64,000 bases of DNA from Malachius bipustulatus (GCA_910589415.1 OU342639.1:13214268-13278267); one strand, 5' to 3'. Positions 30,232 through 42,417 are shown, counted from the first letter of the stretch. The notes: a model not told the origin generated them from the letters alone. Program-made: numbers and translations.

Positions 30232-30652
30232 GGGTGTCAAAAAAATATTATTTTTTCAGTTTTTGAACGATATTTCGGGAAGCGTTCGAGATACAGAATT
30301 CTTGAACATGTGCCATCATTAATATTAGCCATTTTTTTATGCTAACTCAGTTTTTTCAAATGTAAGTGGCGAAGACCTTCGGGTGACGCGAGGTTTCTTT
30401 GCCCCTAATATCTACGACACTGCAAATTGGCATTATAAAAAATGCATTTTGAAATCAATGCTTTCTACACAAATAGGTATCCTTGTTCAAAAGCGCTAAC
30501 GTCCAAAAATCTCCGCCAATGGCACATGAAAAAAAAATGAATGGGTATTAAAAAGGTAGCTACTATCAATGATATAACATGTCCAAAAGCCGAGTTCTGT
30601 ATCTCAAACGTTCTCGAGATATCTTCAAAAAACTGAAAAAATATAGGTATTT
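30232..30652. repeat. Foldback element remnant
   Basis: The left arm starts ACAGGGTGTC and includes GATACAGAATTCTTGAACATG; the right arm holds the inverted counterpart CATGTCCAAAAGCCGAGTTCTGTATCTC (30578-30605) and ends CTGAAAAAATATA without the CACCCTGTA terminus. So the right end is lost. Arms are about 90 bp and well diverged. Confidence 0.6.
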
Positions 30653-31920
30653 ATTTATTTAGTGTTTCCTCATTGAATACAATACAATTCTATATCTTAT
30701 TTTTCGTAACAAGATGTTTGTCGTAACAATATCATATCTCTCAATAGCATTCTTAAGCGCAGAGTCTCCTGATGCTTTAGGTCAAAACGAATTATTATAA
30801 GTAAATTACAGTCTGGGAAGTAGTTAAGTTAAAATTGAGTTTTCCTTGAGGTATTGAAAGCATCAGGAAAGGGTGCTGAGCGAGCGAGCGAAATATGAAA
30901 AACCGCAATCAAATAGGTAGGTAGGTAGAGAGATAAAGATGTGGACGGCAGTAATAATGGCAGGACAGTGCAAGTTGTCGGTGGAGTTTAATTGCATTAT
31001 TTCCCTCGGCTAGAGTTACCCCTTAGTTTGACTAATAAGATTTTTTGTTAACTCAATTATGCAGTAGCTTTCACCCGAATCAAATCACAACATTTAAACT
31101 CATGAAGTTCGCAAGTATTGCAGTAATCTAGTTAAGAGGGGGATGCATTAAAGCCGGAGACAGTCTTCTGCTTGGCAAACAATCGCGAAGGGGTTGCTTG
31201 GGTCGTTTTGGCACTCCCTCTTATGGTTTTTCTTCCATAACTAATTTAGCGAAATTTACTCTTACGTACCTAATACAATTACGATAACTAAACTGAACTA
31301 ATGAAACTTCCCAATCCCCTAGATTAGCATTTAGTATAGCAGTCGTGGTAGTAATCAATTCAGTTTAACTTTGTCTTTGAGAAATTCATTTTGATAAAGA
31401 CATCGATCTGCTAGCCCTAGTAACTTACCCACCTAATTTTTGTTGATATTAAATAGGCAATGAATGTGTTCATAAGCGCGTTTAACTGATCTGATGAGAC
31501 AAGGGACTAATTTGTGTCTCGTCCCAGTATCCGCTTGTATTCGGCATGCCATTATGAAGAGAATAATAACATTTCCGGGAATCGATTTTAGGAAATAAAT
31601 ATTCAGCATTCGTTCAGCTTTTGATGGAAAATTAATTTTTGACAGGGCATTTCTGTGAATTAGTCAACGTGTTTCCCTCTGTCGCAACTACGGCAGGGGC
31701 TTAACTGTCAATTAAGTGGGAAATCGAATATTCAGTCTAATAATAGATAGGTTCTACTCAGCACCCGTACTAATCAAATAATCGGCCACTTTAGAATCTA
31801 TCAAATATCGGTGAATTAATTAAATATATTCCTGATTTTCATGCAAATTATGTTTCTCTTAGCAATTTTTCTATAGTTCTGCAAATCTAGACAAGACATA
31901 ACCCAAGCACAGTTGTTTAA
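30653..31920. other. Gap without recognised gene
   Basis: AT-rich DNA with no convincing coding signal. GGTAGGTAGGTAG occurs at about 30917. Confidence 0.4.
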
Positions 31921-32333
31921 AAACCTTCTTGCCTTCTTGCGCATCAATCGCATAAATAGTGTATTTTTATGGAAGCACTTTTGTACTGAGATATGTTTCG
32001 TTTAATCGCTTTTCCTTGAGCTCTCAAAGCTGTAGCTGAGCTATGTCCCATTAATTTACGGACAGCCTGTATATTGGGAGGCGATAGGTACACTAGCAGG
32101 GTTGATATGTTGAGCCAGACATATCTTATTGAACTGTTTGCTACCAGAACATTTGCTGGATGGCTGTATGTTTGTCCGAGATGTACATGAGCACGACACT
32201 CGATCAAAGAATAATTTCTATCTACAAAAACCTTCTTGCGCATCAATCGCAGAAATATCCTCTCGTGGATTCGAACCCGCACCAACAGTTTGCTAGGCAA
32301 GGGTGTAAAGAACTGAGCCACGGTGCGTTTCAA
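31921..32333 (-). mobile_element. tRNA-derived SINE (candidate)
   Basis: On the minus strand a tRNA-like head of about 70 bp has an A box TGGCTCAGTTC (32310-32320) and a B box GGTTCGAATCC (32267-32277), correctly ordered and 32 bp apart, the internal RNA polymerase III promoter. The tRNA-unrelated body follows with TTTCTGCGATTGATGCGCAAGAAGG. That body motif recurs near the far end (31936-31960) and at 5040 and 57588. No poly(A) or simple tail is obvious. An open frame on the minus strand here is accidental. It could instead be two overlapping SINE pieces. Confidence 0.65.
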
Positions 32334-32639
32334 ATTTCTAGTGCTGATGGGGTAGGTATATCTAGTACGTCAGGTACCTACACCTACACATTTTATTTTT
32401 TAAACTTGTCATATTTTCGTTATTAAAAGACCAATTTGTATAATTTTTTTACCTGCATGTAGGTGATTTAATTGTCGTTGCGATTGCTCTTCTAATTTTC
32501 AGAACCATTCATAATTGAATGTGAAAAATAAATAAAAAAGAAATTGCGAACCATTTCATCGATTTAATAATTTTATATAAGTGTAAGCTAATTTTGCACA
32601 AGCGAAAAACTTTTTTAATTTTCGTTTAAAGTGCTACAT

Positions 32640-33240
32640 TAATCGAGGCGAATTGAAGCTAAGACATCAAATTATATGTTAAAGAAAAAAAAATGGAAAA
32701 TTTCGGTTCAACTTCTTCAAAAATGGACTCATAAACGGTTATAGAAATTTACACATTTTTACCCTTTTCCTACCCACGACACTGGCTTATTAATGGAAAA
32801 TGTGCTAATTTTATTGCAAAGTTTTTTTTGCCATCTAGCTCATACGGGGGCTCAAAAAATTGGAAATTTTCCGAAAATTCAAATGGCTGCCATTTTGAAA
32901 CGGCTCGGCCGATTTTGCTCAAGTACAATACCAGACCACTCCTTGTAGATATCTTACTCCCACAAAAATTTCAGCCTCCTAGATTCAAAACTGCGACCTG
33001 AAATGAGATGACAAAAACCGGATTTCTGGAACTTTGAAGGAACACCCTGTAGAAGTGATGGGACTTTTGGAAATTTTTTCAACGAAAATCTAACGTCATT
33101 CCAAAGATTCACAAGAATCCAAAATTTCGTTCACTAATCTTGAAAGATAAAGCTACAGGAGCGTTTTGAAAATCGAAATTTCGCGTTTTTGGGGAAATAT
33201 ATAATATTAGGGCAATCTCCCGGATTTGGGTAAATTTCGT
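32640..33240. repeat. Dispersed repeat R, single diverged copy
   Basis: Landmarks TTACCCTTTTCCTACCCACG, ATGGCTGCCATTTTGAAACG, GAAATGAGATGACAAAAAC, ACACCCTGTAGAAG and GAAAGATAAAGCTACAGG occur in the same order as in the tandem copies at 57616-59245. No protein coding is seen. Confidence 0.75.
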
Positions 33241-34622
33241 AAAAATAAATGAAAAAATAGCTATAAAATTAATTCCTCAGAGACACCCCTACAAAGATAT
33301 TAGCTGTTGAAGTTGAGGGTTGAAAATCAATTTATTGCAATTACTTTTTTATTTCTTGACCGATTTTGATAATTTTTGGTTTTATTTTGTATTATTTGAG
33401 ACTGTTTAGAATAGTGTTTCATAATTTTTGGTAGCACATACATAGACCTCGGGATGGCATAACCCCCTCATTCACTTGAAATAAAACAATAAAAATAATA
33501 ATTTTACAGTTTTTTGAGGTTAATTTTCTTTTTATTTGACATTTTTTACATAAAAAATGTATCCTTATTTATTTCGATAGAGCGAACCGTTATCGAGATA
33601 AACGTCCTTCTAATAGGTGATGCGTCGCAGGAACTTTCTAAATTTCAAGTTAATTTTAACAAGATGGCTGACCTTTGACAGTAAATTGAGCAGGAAACAA
33701 AACAATAACTTAATTAAATACACGTCAGTGTCAAAGATTTTATTTCATGCAGATTCAATTCTAATTCAGTGAAATTCTAAAAGATTTCACAGCTGTTTGA
33801 ACAGTAGGTATAGTACTTCCTGATGTCTTATATTCGGAGATTGAAAAAATGTAATCTGTGTGCTAACTAATCTTTTAGGTTATGAGGATAGGAAAGAGAT
33901 TATTTTCAATATCAAATATTAAGAGAGTGCGAGTGAAACTGAAGTGAAAAACACCGCAAATTATAGCATAAACTAAAATTGAAATAAAAAATACTTTACA
34001 CCAGAAGTCAAGAGAATGATTTATTAGTAAATCTTCTTTTCGGATACTCAGATTACTAGCGAATCTGAAAAGAAAAGTTAGACAGTAAGAAGGTATGCAT
34101 GTGGCATCATAAAATAATTTGTTCCTCTATGGTATCGGCAGTAGATTAAGTATAGTACATATATATCTAGAGTTGAAAGACAATTTCGCACTTGCGGAAA
34201 AGTTCGCAGAAATTGAAATCAGGCATGTACAAGACTTCAGACATCTAATCCAATCATTTTTCTATTTATGAATGACATAAGATTCTCGCCCCGCACACTA
34301 TATGACGCGTGTTTTTGTAAGATAGGTGCGTAGAAGTGAGTATGTTATATTGAAAATTTTCATCATAATCTGAAGTATTCAAAAGTGTTTATTACAAAGA
34401 TGAAAAGATTTAGTTATATGTATATCTAAGAACATAAAAAATGTTAACAGATGTTCTTAGATCAATAATGTTCCTTTCCTGTAGATGATAAACTACTTGT
34501 ACCTAGCTTTAGATTAGATTTATCGTGAGCGGGCCTGTAACACCTCCACTGCGACCAAAAGTCTATTGTGGCTCTACTTGTACTCTATGTTACCAATTAT
34601 GTATATGAATTGTAAGTTAATG
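33241..34622. other. Gap without recognised gene
   Basis: AT-rich, many short A/T runs, no coding or retroelement similarity that I recognise. Confidence 0.4.
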
Positions 34623-34624
34623 TA

Positions 34625-35633
34625 CAGGGTGTCCCAAGATTTCTTTATCAAGGGATATCCGCGTTATTTCAAAAAATAAACAAATGAAATTCAGGAAATT
34701 TCAACCATACCCCTAAGGCTTTGCAGCTGCACCCTCAATGCCCTTTTACGCCTTTCCACCCCTAAGTAATCATCCCCTACTTTTTTTTTCAAATGACACC
34801 CCCATATTTTTTTTACTCGGCAGGATTGTTGACTTCTTTCTGAATACGAATTTCATACGATTTTTTAAATCGAGACATATCTAGCACGCCGAAAACAATA
34901 TAATATCAAACCAAACGAGGGTTGTCAAGGAGTTGCAATTGCTTGTTTTTTGTGTTAATGTTTCCTCTAACCACCTTAACTAGTAATACCGGTGTTACTC
35001 GATATAGGCGTTAATAATAATAATTGCTTCTGTGATTTTAATGTCATATTAAATGTTAATTGTTATTCCTTGACAACCCTCGTTTGTTATCGATGGTGAA
35101 CTGGCAATAAGTCCTATCTCAAAAAAGTAAATTGGTCAGGAAGCGAAAAAAACGTTCTTTTTTTTTAATTTAGAATTTCCGAAACAAGAAAAAAAATACG
35201 TATATGTTTATTTTGTAACATACTTAAATTTAGCAATAAATATTAATCAAATGCTGAACGTGTATAATAGCAGATAGGACAATTTAACACAATAAACGGA
35301 AAATGCCTGAAATTTCAGATAGGACATATTGCCAGTTCACCATCGTTATATTATTCTATTGTTTTCGGCGTGCTAGATATGTCTCGATTTAAAAAATCGT
35401 ATGAAATTCGTATTCAGAAAGAAGTCAACAATCCTGTCGAGCAAAAAAAATATGGGGGTGTCATTTGAAAAAAAAAAGTAGGGGATGATTACTTAGGGGT
35501 GGAAAGGCGTAAAGCGGCATTGAGGGTGCAGCTGCAAAGCTTTAGGGGTATGGTTGAAATTTCCCGAATTTCATTTGTTTATTTTTTGAAATAACCCAGA
35601 TATCCCTTGATAAAGAAATCTTGGGACACCCTG
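34625..35633. mobile_element. Foldback MITE, TA-flanked, with inner nested inverted repeats
   Basis: It begins CAGGGTGTCCCAAGATTTC and ends GAAATCTTGGGACACCCTG, flanked by TA (34623-34624, 35634-35635). Outer arms of about 280 bp (34625-34905 and 35355-35633) are nearly complementary. Inside are two further inverted pairs: ACGAGGGTTGTCAAGG (34916-34931) with CCTTGACAACCCTCGT, and GATGGTGAACTGGCAATA (about 35093) with TATTGCCAGTTCACCATC (about 35328). No protein is encoded. It is consistent with a non-autonomous TA-target element. Confidence 0.85.
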
Positions 35634-35635
35634 TA

Positions 35636-36145
35636 TAGTTACGTTATATATAAATGTAAGCCACTGGTCATAACGACGAAAAGTAGAAAAAGTTAAATAT
35701 TTTCAAGAAGGTCCGCAAGCTCACAGATGAATTTGTTGGTATGCAATTTAATAAAACTTTTCGCGTAAATGAGTTTGGGCGTTTTGATTTTTTTACAAGT
35801 TATTAAAGTTGTTGAAGCGAGTCTCCGCGTTCGAGGAGGATTTGTATTTTAATGCGTGCTCATCTTTCATAATGGCAACCGTTCGCACTGTTTTCAGTGA
35901 TTTAAGTATGAAAGTTTTTATTCAAGCCGTGCATAAAAGGACTCCCCTAATTCCTGATTTACCGGTAAAGTTAGAAGAGTGCGTTGCTATGAGACAATTT
36001 AATCGACTTGGCTTCATTATTACTGTATTTTGTCACTGTAAAAAAAATAATTATTATTGGTGGATGACAAAGCAACCAGAACGATAAGAGAGAAACGAGC
36101 AATTGAAACCTAATAATTAAAAATCTAATTTACTTCAGATACTTA
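35636..36145. other. Region with one unassigned open frame
   Basis: An open stretch of about 90 codons at 35809-36087 lacks an ATG at its start and resembles nothing that I know; the first ATG inside is at 35872. Chance is the simplest reading. Confidence 0.35.
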
Positions 36146-36530
36146 AATACGGTATCGAGGATAAAATACTTCTTCCCTAGACCCATTATTTGCATCAAAT
36201 AAGAGACCGAGGTGTGAAAATACTCCTTCCTCGGACACACATATTTTTCTAAAATTTGAGACTGAAGAGATAAACTCTTTATCTGGCCGCCATATTTATG
36301 ACAAATAAGATACCAAGCCGAAAATACCCCTTTCCTGGTCTCGAAACCTATTTCATATAAAAGATCAAGGAGACAATACCCTTTACCCGATCCCAGAATT
36401 TAACTCAAATAAACGTCGCTGACTGTTATATTTGTCCCAAATAAGTAGTACTACCTCCCTGGCCCAGAAATGAATCCTAATTAAGAGACCGTGGTGAAAA
36501 TACTCCTTCTCTAGCTTTACCTCAAAGAAG
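36146..36530. repeat. Diverged 55-bp minisatellite, about 6-7 units
   Basis: Units of roughly 50-60 bp share AAATAAGAGACC.AGG.G..AAAATAC.CCTT and a CC.AGACCCA end (starts near 36146, 36190, 36245, 36298, 36350, 36405 and 36470). Units are 25-40% diverged by eye, so this is an old array. Confidence 0.65.
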
Positions 36531-37035
36531 AGGCAGTATCACTTTTAAAACATATCTGTGGAAATGGTTAATAGGGAGCCAATTGGTGGATAATAAAACA
36601 TGAAGGTTGGTGTATTTATTTTATTAAAGTCACGCTCATTCCGAGAGACAAGCTAATTACATATTTAATTACGACCTGAAGATTCTGAGATGAATTATTT
36701 GTTAAGAGATAAACAAGGAGAGTCCATCAATAATTTAGTATTGGGTTATCAAAGTCTTATATATTATTCCAGGAAAGTTTCTACCTGTAAATTTGTTTGC
36801 TTTATTTAGAATAATTATTTCGGAACATCCATGAATTGGACATCGTTTTAAATTGCCTACAATATTAAAATACTGTTCGAGCACTTTATCGAATCGACTA
36901 AATATTATAAAGCCATTAGCCAGAAAAATCAATCTATATACCTAATACATTTTCAAACAGAAGCATCATACTGAAAGATTATTTTTACAATATATAGACA
37001 CCGCGTGTGTAAATATAAAATCGCGTTTAAAGATA
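36531..37035. other. Gap without recognised gene
   Basis: AT-rich sequence with no coding or repeat signal that I can support. Confidence 0.4.
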
Positions 37036-37246
37036 ATTGAAGACACAAGTGGATGAAAGGCCTATGTAGCAAAATAATTTTTTCTCGAGATATTTCAGTT
37101 TAAAGTTAATAAATAAAATATTACTACCTAGTACATGGGTTCTTTATCCACTTATAACTCTTTTATTTCATGATGTATTGTAACGGAAGATATTTTAAAC
37201 GAATTTTGGGTTCATAGGCCCTTTATTCACTTGTGTCTTCAAAAAT
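37036..37246. repeat. Small inverted-repeat element (MITE-like)
   Basis: TTGAAGACACAAGTGGATG and AAGGCCTATG (37037-37066) are mirrored by CATAGGCCCTTTATTCACTTGTGTCTTCAA (37215-37244). The arms extend to about 70 bp with mismatches. Target duplication is not clear. Confidence 0.65.
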
Positions 37247-37475
37247 TGTGATTTAAAACAACTTTTTACATCATTTGCAATCATTTGCAAGCACATCTAA
37301 ATTTTACAATGTGTCCAAATAATAATAATAAAACTCCGCCATCGACGGTCCCAAGCCCGTGTGAAAAAGGAGGAGGAGGAGGAGTAACAACCTCGTTAAA
37401 AAACCAAGGTTCATCTGGCATGGATGAAAGCACCTTGTAAGGGCTCCTGCCTAGGGTTACAGGTTACCTTCAGAA

Positions 37476-39008
37476 ATGGAGAGAAAAAAAAAAGTAAGCC
37501 TCGGAAATGAGTCGCTGCCTGGGGAGCGCCAGGGCACGTCTGGAGCTGGTGCTGGACGTGACAGTATGCGAACCACCAGTGGTAGGTTGCTGAGCAGGCG
37601 GGCACCTACCGGGAAACCCGAAAATAATACAGCCGAAAACCGCCCAGAACCCCAAAGTCAGCAATCAGATCTACAAACCACCGGAAGTGTTTTGCCGGGA
37701 CAACCGGCAACCACCAAGGCTGGCCTACCTCGATAGCGCATGGCATGGACAACCGATATGAATATTACTGTCATGCGTTGTTACTACAAATCAACAGAAT
37801 TAGAAACAATAGCAACTGGATATATACCACCAACTTCATAGACTGTTCACCGACACATACCCACATTTAGGGCAAAAAGTGACAGAGCAAAGACTGATTG
37901 ATCAGAAAAATATGATTATAAAAAAGAACATACTTTCACCAATTCAGCTACAAGACATCAAAGAAAAAATAGCTAAGGAATTAAATCCATCACAACCAAA
38001 TACAGGCTCATTATCACAGGACAAAAACCCTAATGGGACAGAATCTCAACAGGATACACCAGCTACACTTAATGAAGACCCAATTCCACAAGCAACACCA
38101 ACCACTAATGAAACAGAAAATCAACAAAATGTACCAACCGCACTAAATGAAAACTCAATACCACGAGCAATACCAACTACTATACCACCACAAGAAATTA
38201 TAAATGAAATAGAAACAAATATAATTAAGTGGAGAGGATCAAACCCTAACACCAGATCAAGCCTTCCCAGACTGAACATAAGTAGTCACTCACAACAAAT
38301 CATAAAGATAGTAAACGAAGACATCATTAAGAAATATATCAATGGAGATACAAATCTAGAAGAACTACACCTCGTCATATTATATGCCTGTGCCACCGCA
38401 ATTCTAACTCCTAACAAACAGAAGATAATGAACAACCACAACAATAAACCGAAAACATTCAAAAAGCCAAACTGGAAAATCAGACTGGAGAAAAAAATAG
38501 AATTCCTCAGAAAAGAAATCGGTAGAACGACACAATAACTTAATGGAAACAACAGCAAAAAACTAATAAAACACTTCACTCAGTCAAACTCCAACAAAAC
38601 ATATGTTACAATAGAAACACTATAGAATCATTAAAACAAAAGCTCGCACTCTACGCAGCCAGACTAAAACGTTACACCCGATCAAATGACAGGAAAAATG
38701 AAAACAATATTTTTAAAAACAGAGAGAAAACATTTTTTCATAATGTGTAAAACAAGGCAACAGACATCAATATAAAACTACCATCCAAAGAACAAATAAC
38801 AGAATTTTGGAGCAACATTTGGTCAAACCCAACCGATCATAATGACAAAGCAGAAAGGATCAAACAGGAAATACGCAAACAGCAGAACACACCTCAACAA
38901 ACAGACTACGAAACCACTCAAGAAAACTGGAAGTGCCCAGGTCCAGACAAACTACACAACTACTGGTATAAACAGTTCACTTCAGTGGACACAAACCTTG
39001 CCAACCAA
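37476..39008 (+). pseudogene. R4/Dong-like protein, N-terminal and pre-RT part
   Basis: After a Gly/Arg/Ser-rich leader (37476-37736), MAWTTDMNITVMRCYYKSTE (37740 onward) is the N-terminal signature of R4/Dong proteins. After a frameshift, QRLIDQKNMIIKKNILSP and DIKEKIAKELN follow (37879-37990), then an Asn/Pro/Thr-rich spacer to 38538. Beyond more breaks, LPSKEQITEFWSNIWSNPTDHN and ENWKCPGPDKLHNYWYKQF (38775-38975) precede the RT. The last codons NLANQIN (about 38990-39008) join directly to IIQNPH at 42685 once the nested LINE is removed. Confidence 0.75.
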
Positions 39009-39118
39009 ATAAACAAGAAAAAGTATCCAGATAACATTTATATAAAAAATTACTATCAAAAATATAACAAACTAGTGAAATCAGAGATAAAAAAAGATTA
39101 TTTCAGTGAACAACTTAA

Positions 39119-39830
39119 ACACATAGGAACATTTTGTTTATGTTGCTTGTTCCTGGAACTTGTTTCTGAATGTTGCCAAAAGTTTATTTAAGTTCCTCAT
39201 TGTTTACGGTTGCAGCAACAAAAGTTCCTATAAGTTGCTTGTTTCCATATATTAGCGGCAAAGATCAAAGAAAATATAGAAACATTAGTAAACATTTTTT
39301 GTTTCTCAACAGTATTTTTGTCAGTGTGGACACGTTTGTTGCTTATTGTGCCCAAAGCTCGAAACTTGCGTCTTGAAGCCGTCGCGTAGTTGCCGAAAAC
39401 ATCGCTTTTAACTTGACTTAGTTCAGTATATAATAATAAAAAACATTAATTAATAATAAAAATTATGCCGTTTAAATGGACGACAGAAAATATAATGTGA
39501 CGTATGACACCATGTAACTTTCTGTCTAAAAGACTTGGTCTAGTCCAACATTTAGGGACTCGTTTTTTGTGTTGTTGTAAAATAATTACAATTGCAGCTG
39601 AGGCTGCCTGTAAATCTTCTTCGTCGTACCACATTGTTTAGAAACATACACTGCACTGGTGTAGACACAACGTTTCCTGTTGCAGCAACACAACGAAACA
39701 TTCACAAAACTGAATTACCTTAGTGTGGACAGAATGTTTACGGAACTTTTGCTGTTGTTTCTGTTTCCATAAACAGGTTGCGGCAACCAGCAACAAAATG
39801 TTCCCCTGTGTTTCTTTGGTGTGGACAAGG
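39119..39830. mobile_element. 712-bp insertion with CTTAA target duplication
   Basis: CTTAA occurs at 39114-39118 and 39831-39835, and the LINE frame reads through (EQLK then TTNKKT) when one copy and the insert are removed. Inside, ends are related in inverse (AGGAACATTTTGTT near 39124 versus AACAAAATGTTCCCCTGTG near 39791). GTGTGGAC recurs at 39335, 39723 and 39820. GTTGCAGCAAC, GTTGCGGCAACC and similar palindromic pieces are frequent. The duplication contains TTAA, which could fit piggyBac-like or TWA-target elements. The superfamily is unassigned. Confidence 0.7.
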
Positions 39831-39948
39831 CTTAAGACCACAAATAAAAAGACAATGTGGAATATTATAAACAATGCACTCTACAATACTAAAAAGAATA
39901 CTTCAAATGAATTTATAGTATAATACGAATATGTAGTATAAATGAATA

Positions 39949-42417
39949 ATGAATACGAATAATTTAGATGAAATTAGCAATTGTTTAAATGATCATTTTG
40001 TTAATATTGGTAATAAGTTAGCATCGAAAATATCTCAAAGTAATCAAACTTTTGATGATTCGATATTTCAAAATTCAATGTTCCTCGAGGAAACTACTCA
40101 CGATGAAATAAATGAAGTAATTGTTAGCCTTAATAATCATAAAGCAAGCGGATTTGATGATATCAGTGTAGGAATGGTAAAACAGGTAAAATATGAATTA
40201 TCTAAACTTTTAAAAATTGTAATAAACAAATCAATTTGTAGTGGTATTGTACCTAACAAATGTAAAATAGCAAAAGTAACATCTGTTTTCAAAGGAGGAG
40301 ATAAACAAAACTTAAACAATTACAGACCAATTTCAGTTTTACCTATAATGAGCAAAATTATTGAAAAAGTTATTAATAAAAGACTTGTAAATTACTTGGA
40401 AAAATCTAAATTTTTGTATGAAAATCAATATGGATGCAGGCAAAATAGCGATACAGAATGTGCTGTATTAGATATTGTTTCAAACATTCAACTTCAATTA
40501 GATAATGGCTATAAATGTGGGGTTCTATCATTAGATTTATGTAAAGCTTTTGATACAATTAATCACGAAATATTAATCACAAAATTGACAAATTTAGGAA
40601 TAAGAGGCACTGCATTAGCGTGGTTTCAAAATTATTTTTCAGAAAGACAACAATATGTTTATAATAATACTATTTCCTCTAATTATAACAAAATTTTATG
40701 TGGAGTGCCACAAGGATCAGTTTTGGGACCAACACTATTTTTAATATACATCAATTCAATATCAAAAATAAAACTGAAGGGATTTCTAAAATTATATGCT
40801 GATGACACTACTATATTTTATTTTGGTAAAAAATTTCAAGATATTCGTGAAAGTATGATATCTGATTTGAATATTTTATTTGAATGGCTAAAATTTAATA
40901 AATTATCGTTAAATTTTTCAAAATCAAATTTTATGTACCGGGTGGGCATTTAAGAATGAACAGCGGCCATATCTTGGGAAATATTGATCCTACAGTTTCA
41001 AAATGAAAATTTTCCTGACATAAGTGACTATGCGAAATGCAATGAAAATATTTTCAAGATGGTCGCACTTCCGGAAATACCGGAAGTTGACACCTACTTC
41101 GTTATTTTAACGGGGACATCCTGTAAAATATTATATTTTTTAAATGTCTGAAGAAATCGAATGCAGGTGGTTTTCACCACAGGAATTTAGATTGAGCGGT
41201 TTATGAGTTATAAACAAGTGAAAATCGCAATTTTCCAACTTCAAAGCAGTGTAGAACTAGAACGGCTCAATATATCTAAAAACGGCTTACATGTCCCTAT
41301 CTTAACTTTTTACAAGGTATCATACCATGTGGTTTGAATTTTTATACAGGGTGATGAAAATTACCATTTTTCATCACCCTGTAGAAACATCTAAACTACA
41401 TAATATAATACCTTGTAAAAAGTTAAGATAGGGACATGTAAGCCGTTTTTAGATATATTGAGCCGTTCTAGTTCTACACTGCTTTGAAGTTGGAAAATTG
41501 CGATTTTCACTTGTTTATAACTCATAAACCGCTCAATCTAAATTCCTGTGGTGAAAACCACCTGCATTCGATTTCTTCAGACATTTAAAAAATATAATAT
41601 TTTACTGGGTGTCCCCGTTAAAATAACGAAGTAGATGTCAACTTCCGGTATTTCCGGAAGTGCGACCATCTTGAAAATATTTTCATTGCATTTCGCATAG
41701 TCACTTATGTCAGGAAAATTTTCATTTTGAAACTGTAGGATCAATATTTCCCAATATATGGCCGCTGTTCATTCTTAAATGCCCACCCGGTACATTGATA
41801 AAGGAAATTTACCAAATGATCCAGATCCACTCATCCTAAACAATAACAATATAATAAACTATAAAAAGGTTATAACATTTTTAGGTCTCCATATTGACGA
41901 AACCTTAAGCTGGAAATTTCATATCGAAAAATTAAAAGTAAAAATTTCACCGTTTGGGGCAATTTCATTTAAAATAAGATATTATTTAGACACAAAAATA
42001 TTGAAAATAATGTATTTCGCATTCATTTACTCAAACTTACAATACTTAGCATCTGTTTGGGGAACTGCTTGTGATGTAAATCTTAAAAACTTAGTGGTAA
42101 AACCACTAAAAACACTCCAAAATAAAGCAATAAAATGTATTTACAATTTACCATATCTGGAACCAACAACTAATCTATATAAACCAAAAAAATTATTTGA
42201 TTTAAACCACATTTATAAATACAAAATTTGCTGCTTTATTTTTAACTTATTAAGGAAAAATAAACATACAAATATTATTTTCAATCAAAATTCACAAAAT
42301 TATAATTATAACACAAGACAGCGAGATCATTTATCATTAATAAATATAAAATCTAATTTTAACAAAAAATCGATTTATTTTCAAGGATTTCAAATTTATA
42401 ATAATTTACCATAAACT
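39949..42417 (+). pseudogene. CR1-like reverse transcriptase, open except for a MITE insertion
   Basis: Frame 1 is open from 39949 to the MITE at 40938 and again from 41793 to the stop at 42412-42414; the 855 bp added (853-bp MITE plus TA) are a multiple of three, so the frame is kept. Motifs are NNHKASGFDDISVGMVK, NNYRPISVLPIMSKIIEK, QYGCRQNSDTEC, LSLDLCKAFDTINH, CGVPQGSVLGPTLF and YADD (40795-40806), KFNKLSLNFSKSNFMY before the insertion; TFLGLHIDETLSWKFH, YSNLQYLASVWG and NYNTRQRDHLSLI after it. Upstream codons (39836-39923, NKKTMWNIINNALYN) belong too but a stop and frame change lie between. The copy was probably competent in this region when the MITE landed. Confidence 0.9.
40938..41790. 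mobile_element. Foldback MITE, TA-flanked, inserted in LINE RT
   Basis: It begins CCGGGTGGGCATTTAAG and ends CTTAAATGCCCACCCGG with TA at 40936-40937 and 41791-41792. The two arms (about 408 bp each) are almost perfectly complementary. At the centre is a second, perfect inverted pair, CAGGGTGATGAAAA (41347-41360) and TTTTCATCACCCTG (41368-41381), itself TA-flanked. Excision at TA gives the LINE codons NFMY-IDKGN without a shift, which proves the boundaries. No protein is encoded. Confidence 0.95.

Noticed and set aside
32262..32327. Functional tRNA gene
   Set aside because: A and B boxes are good, but I cannot pair a complete acceptor stem, and the head continues into a repeated SINE body.
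31944..32333. 129-codon minus-strand frame as a protein
   Set aside because: It overlies a tRNA-derived SINE with A and B boxes; the frame is a by-product of that sequence.
35809..36087. 92-codon open frame as a host gene
   Set aside because: It lacks an ATG at the start, has no recognisable domain, and no splice or promoter context. AT-rich chance frame is more likely.
36146..36530. CRISPR array
   Set aside because: Units are diverged, lack constant repeats with unique spacers, and the DNA is eukaryotic; it is a minisatellite.
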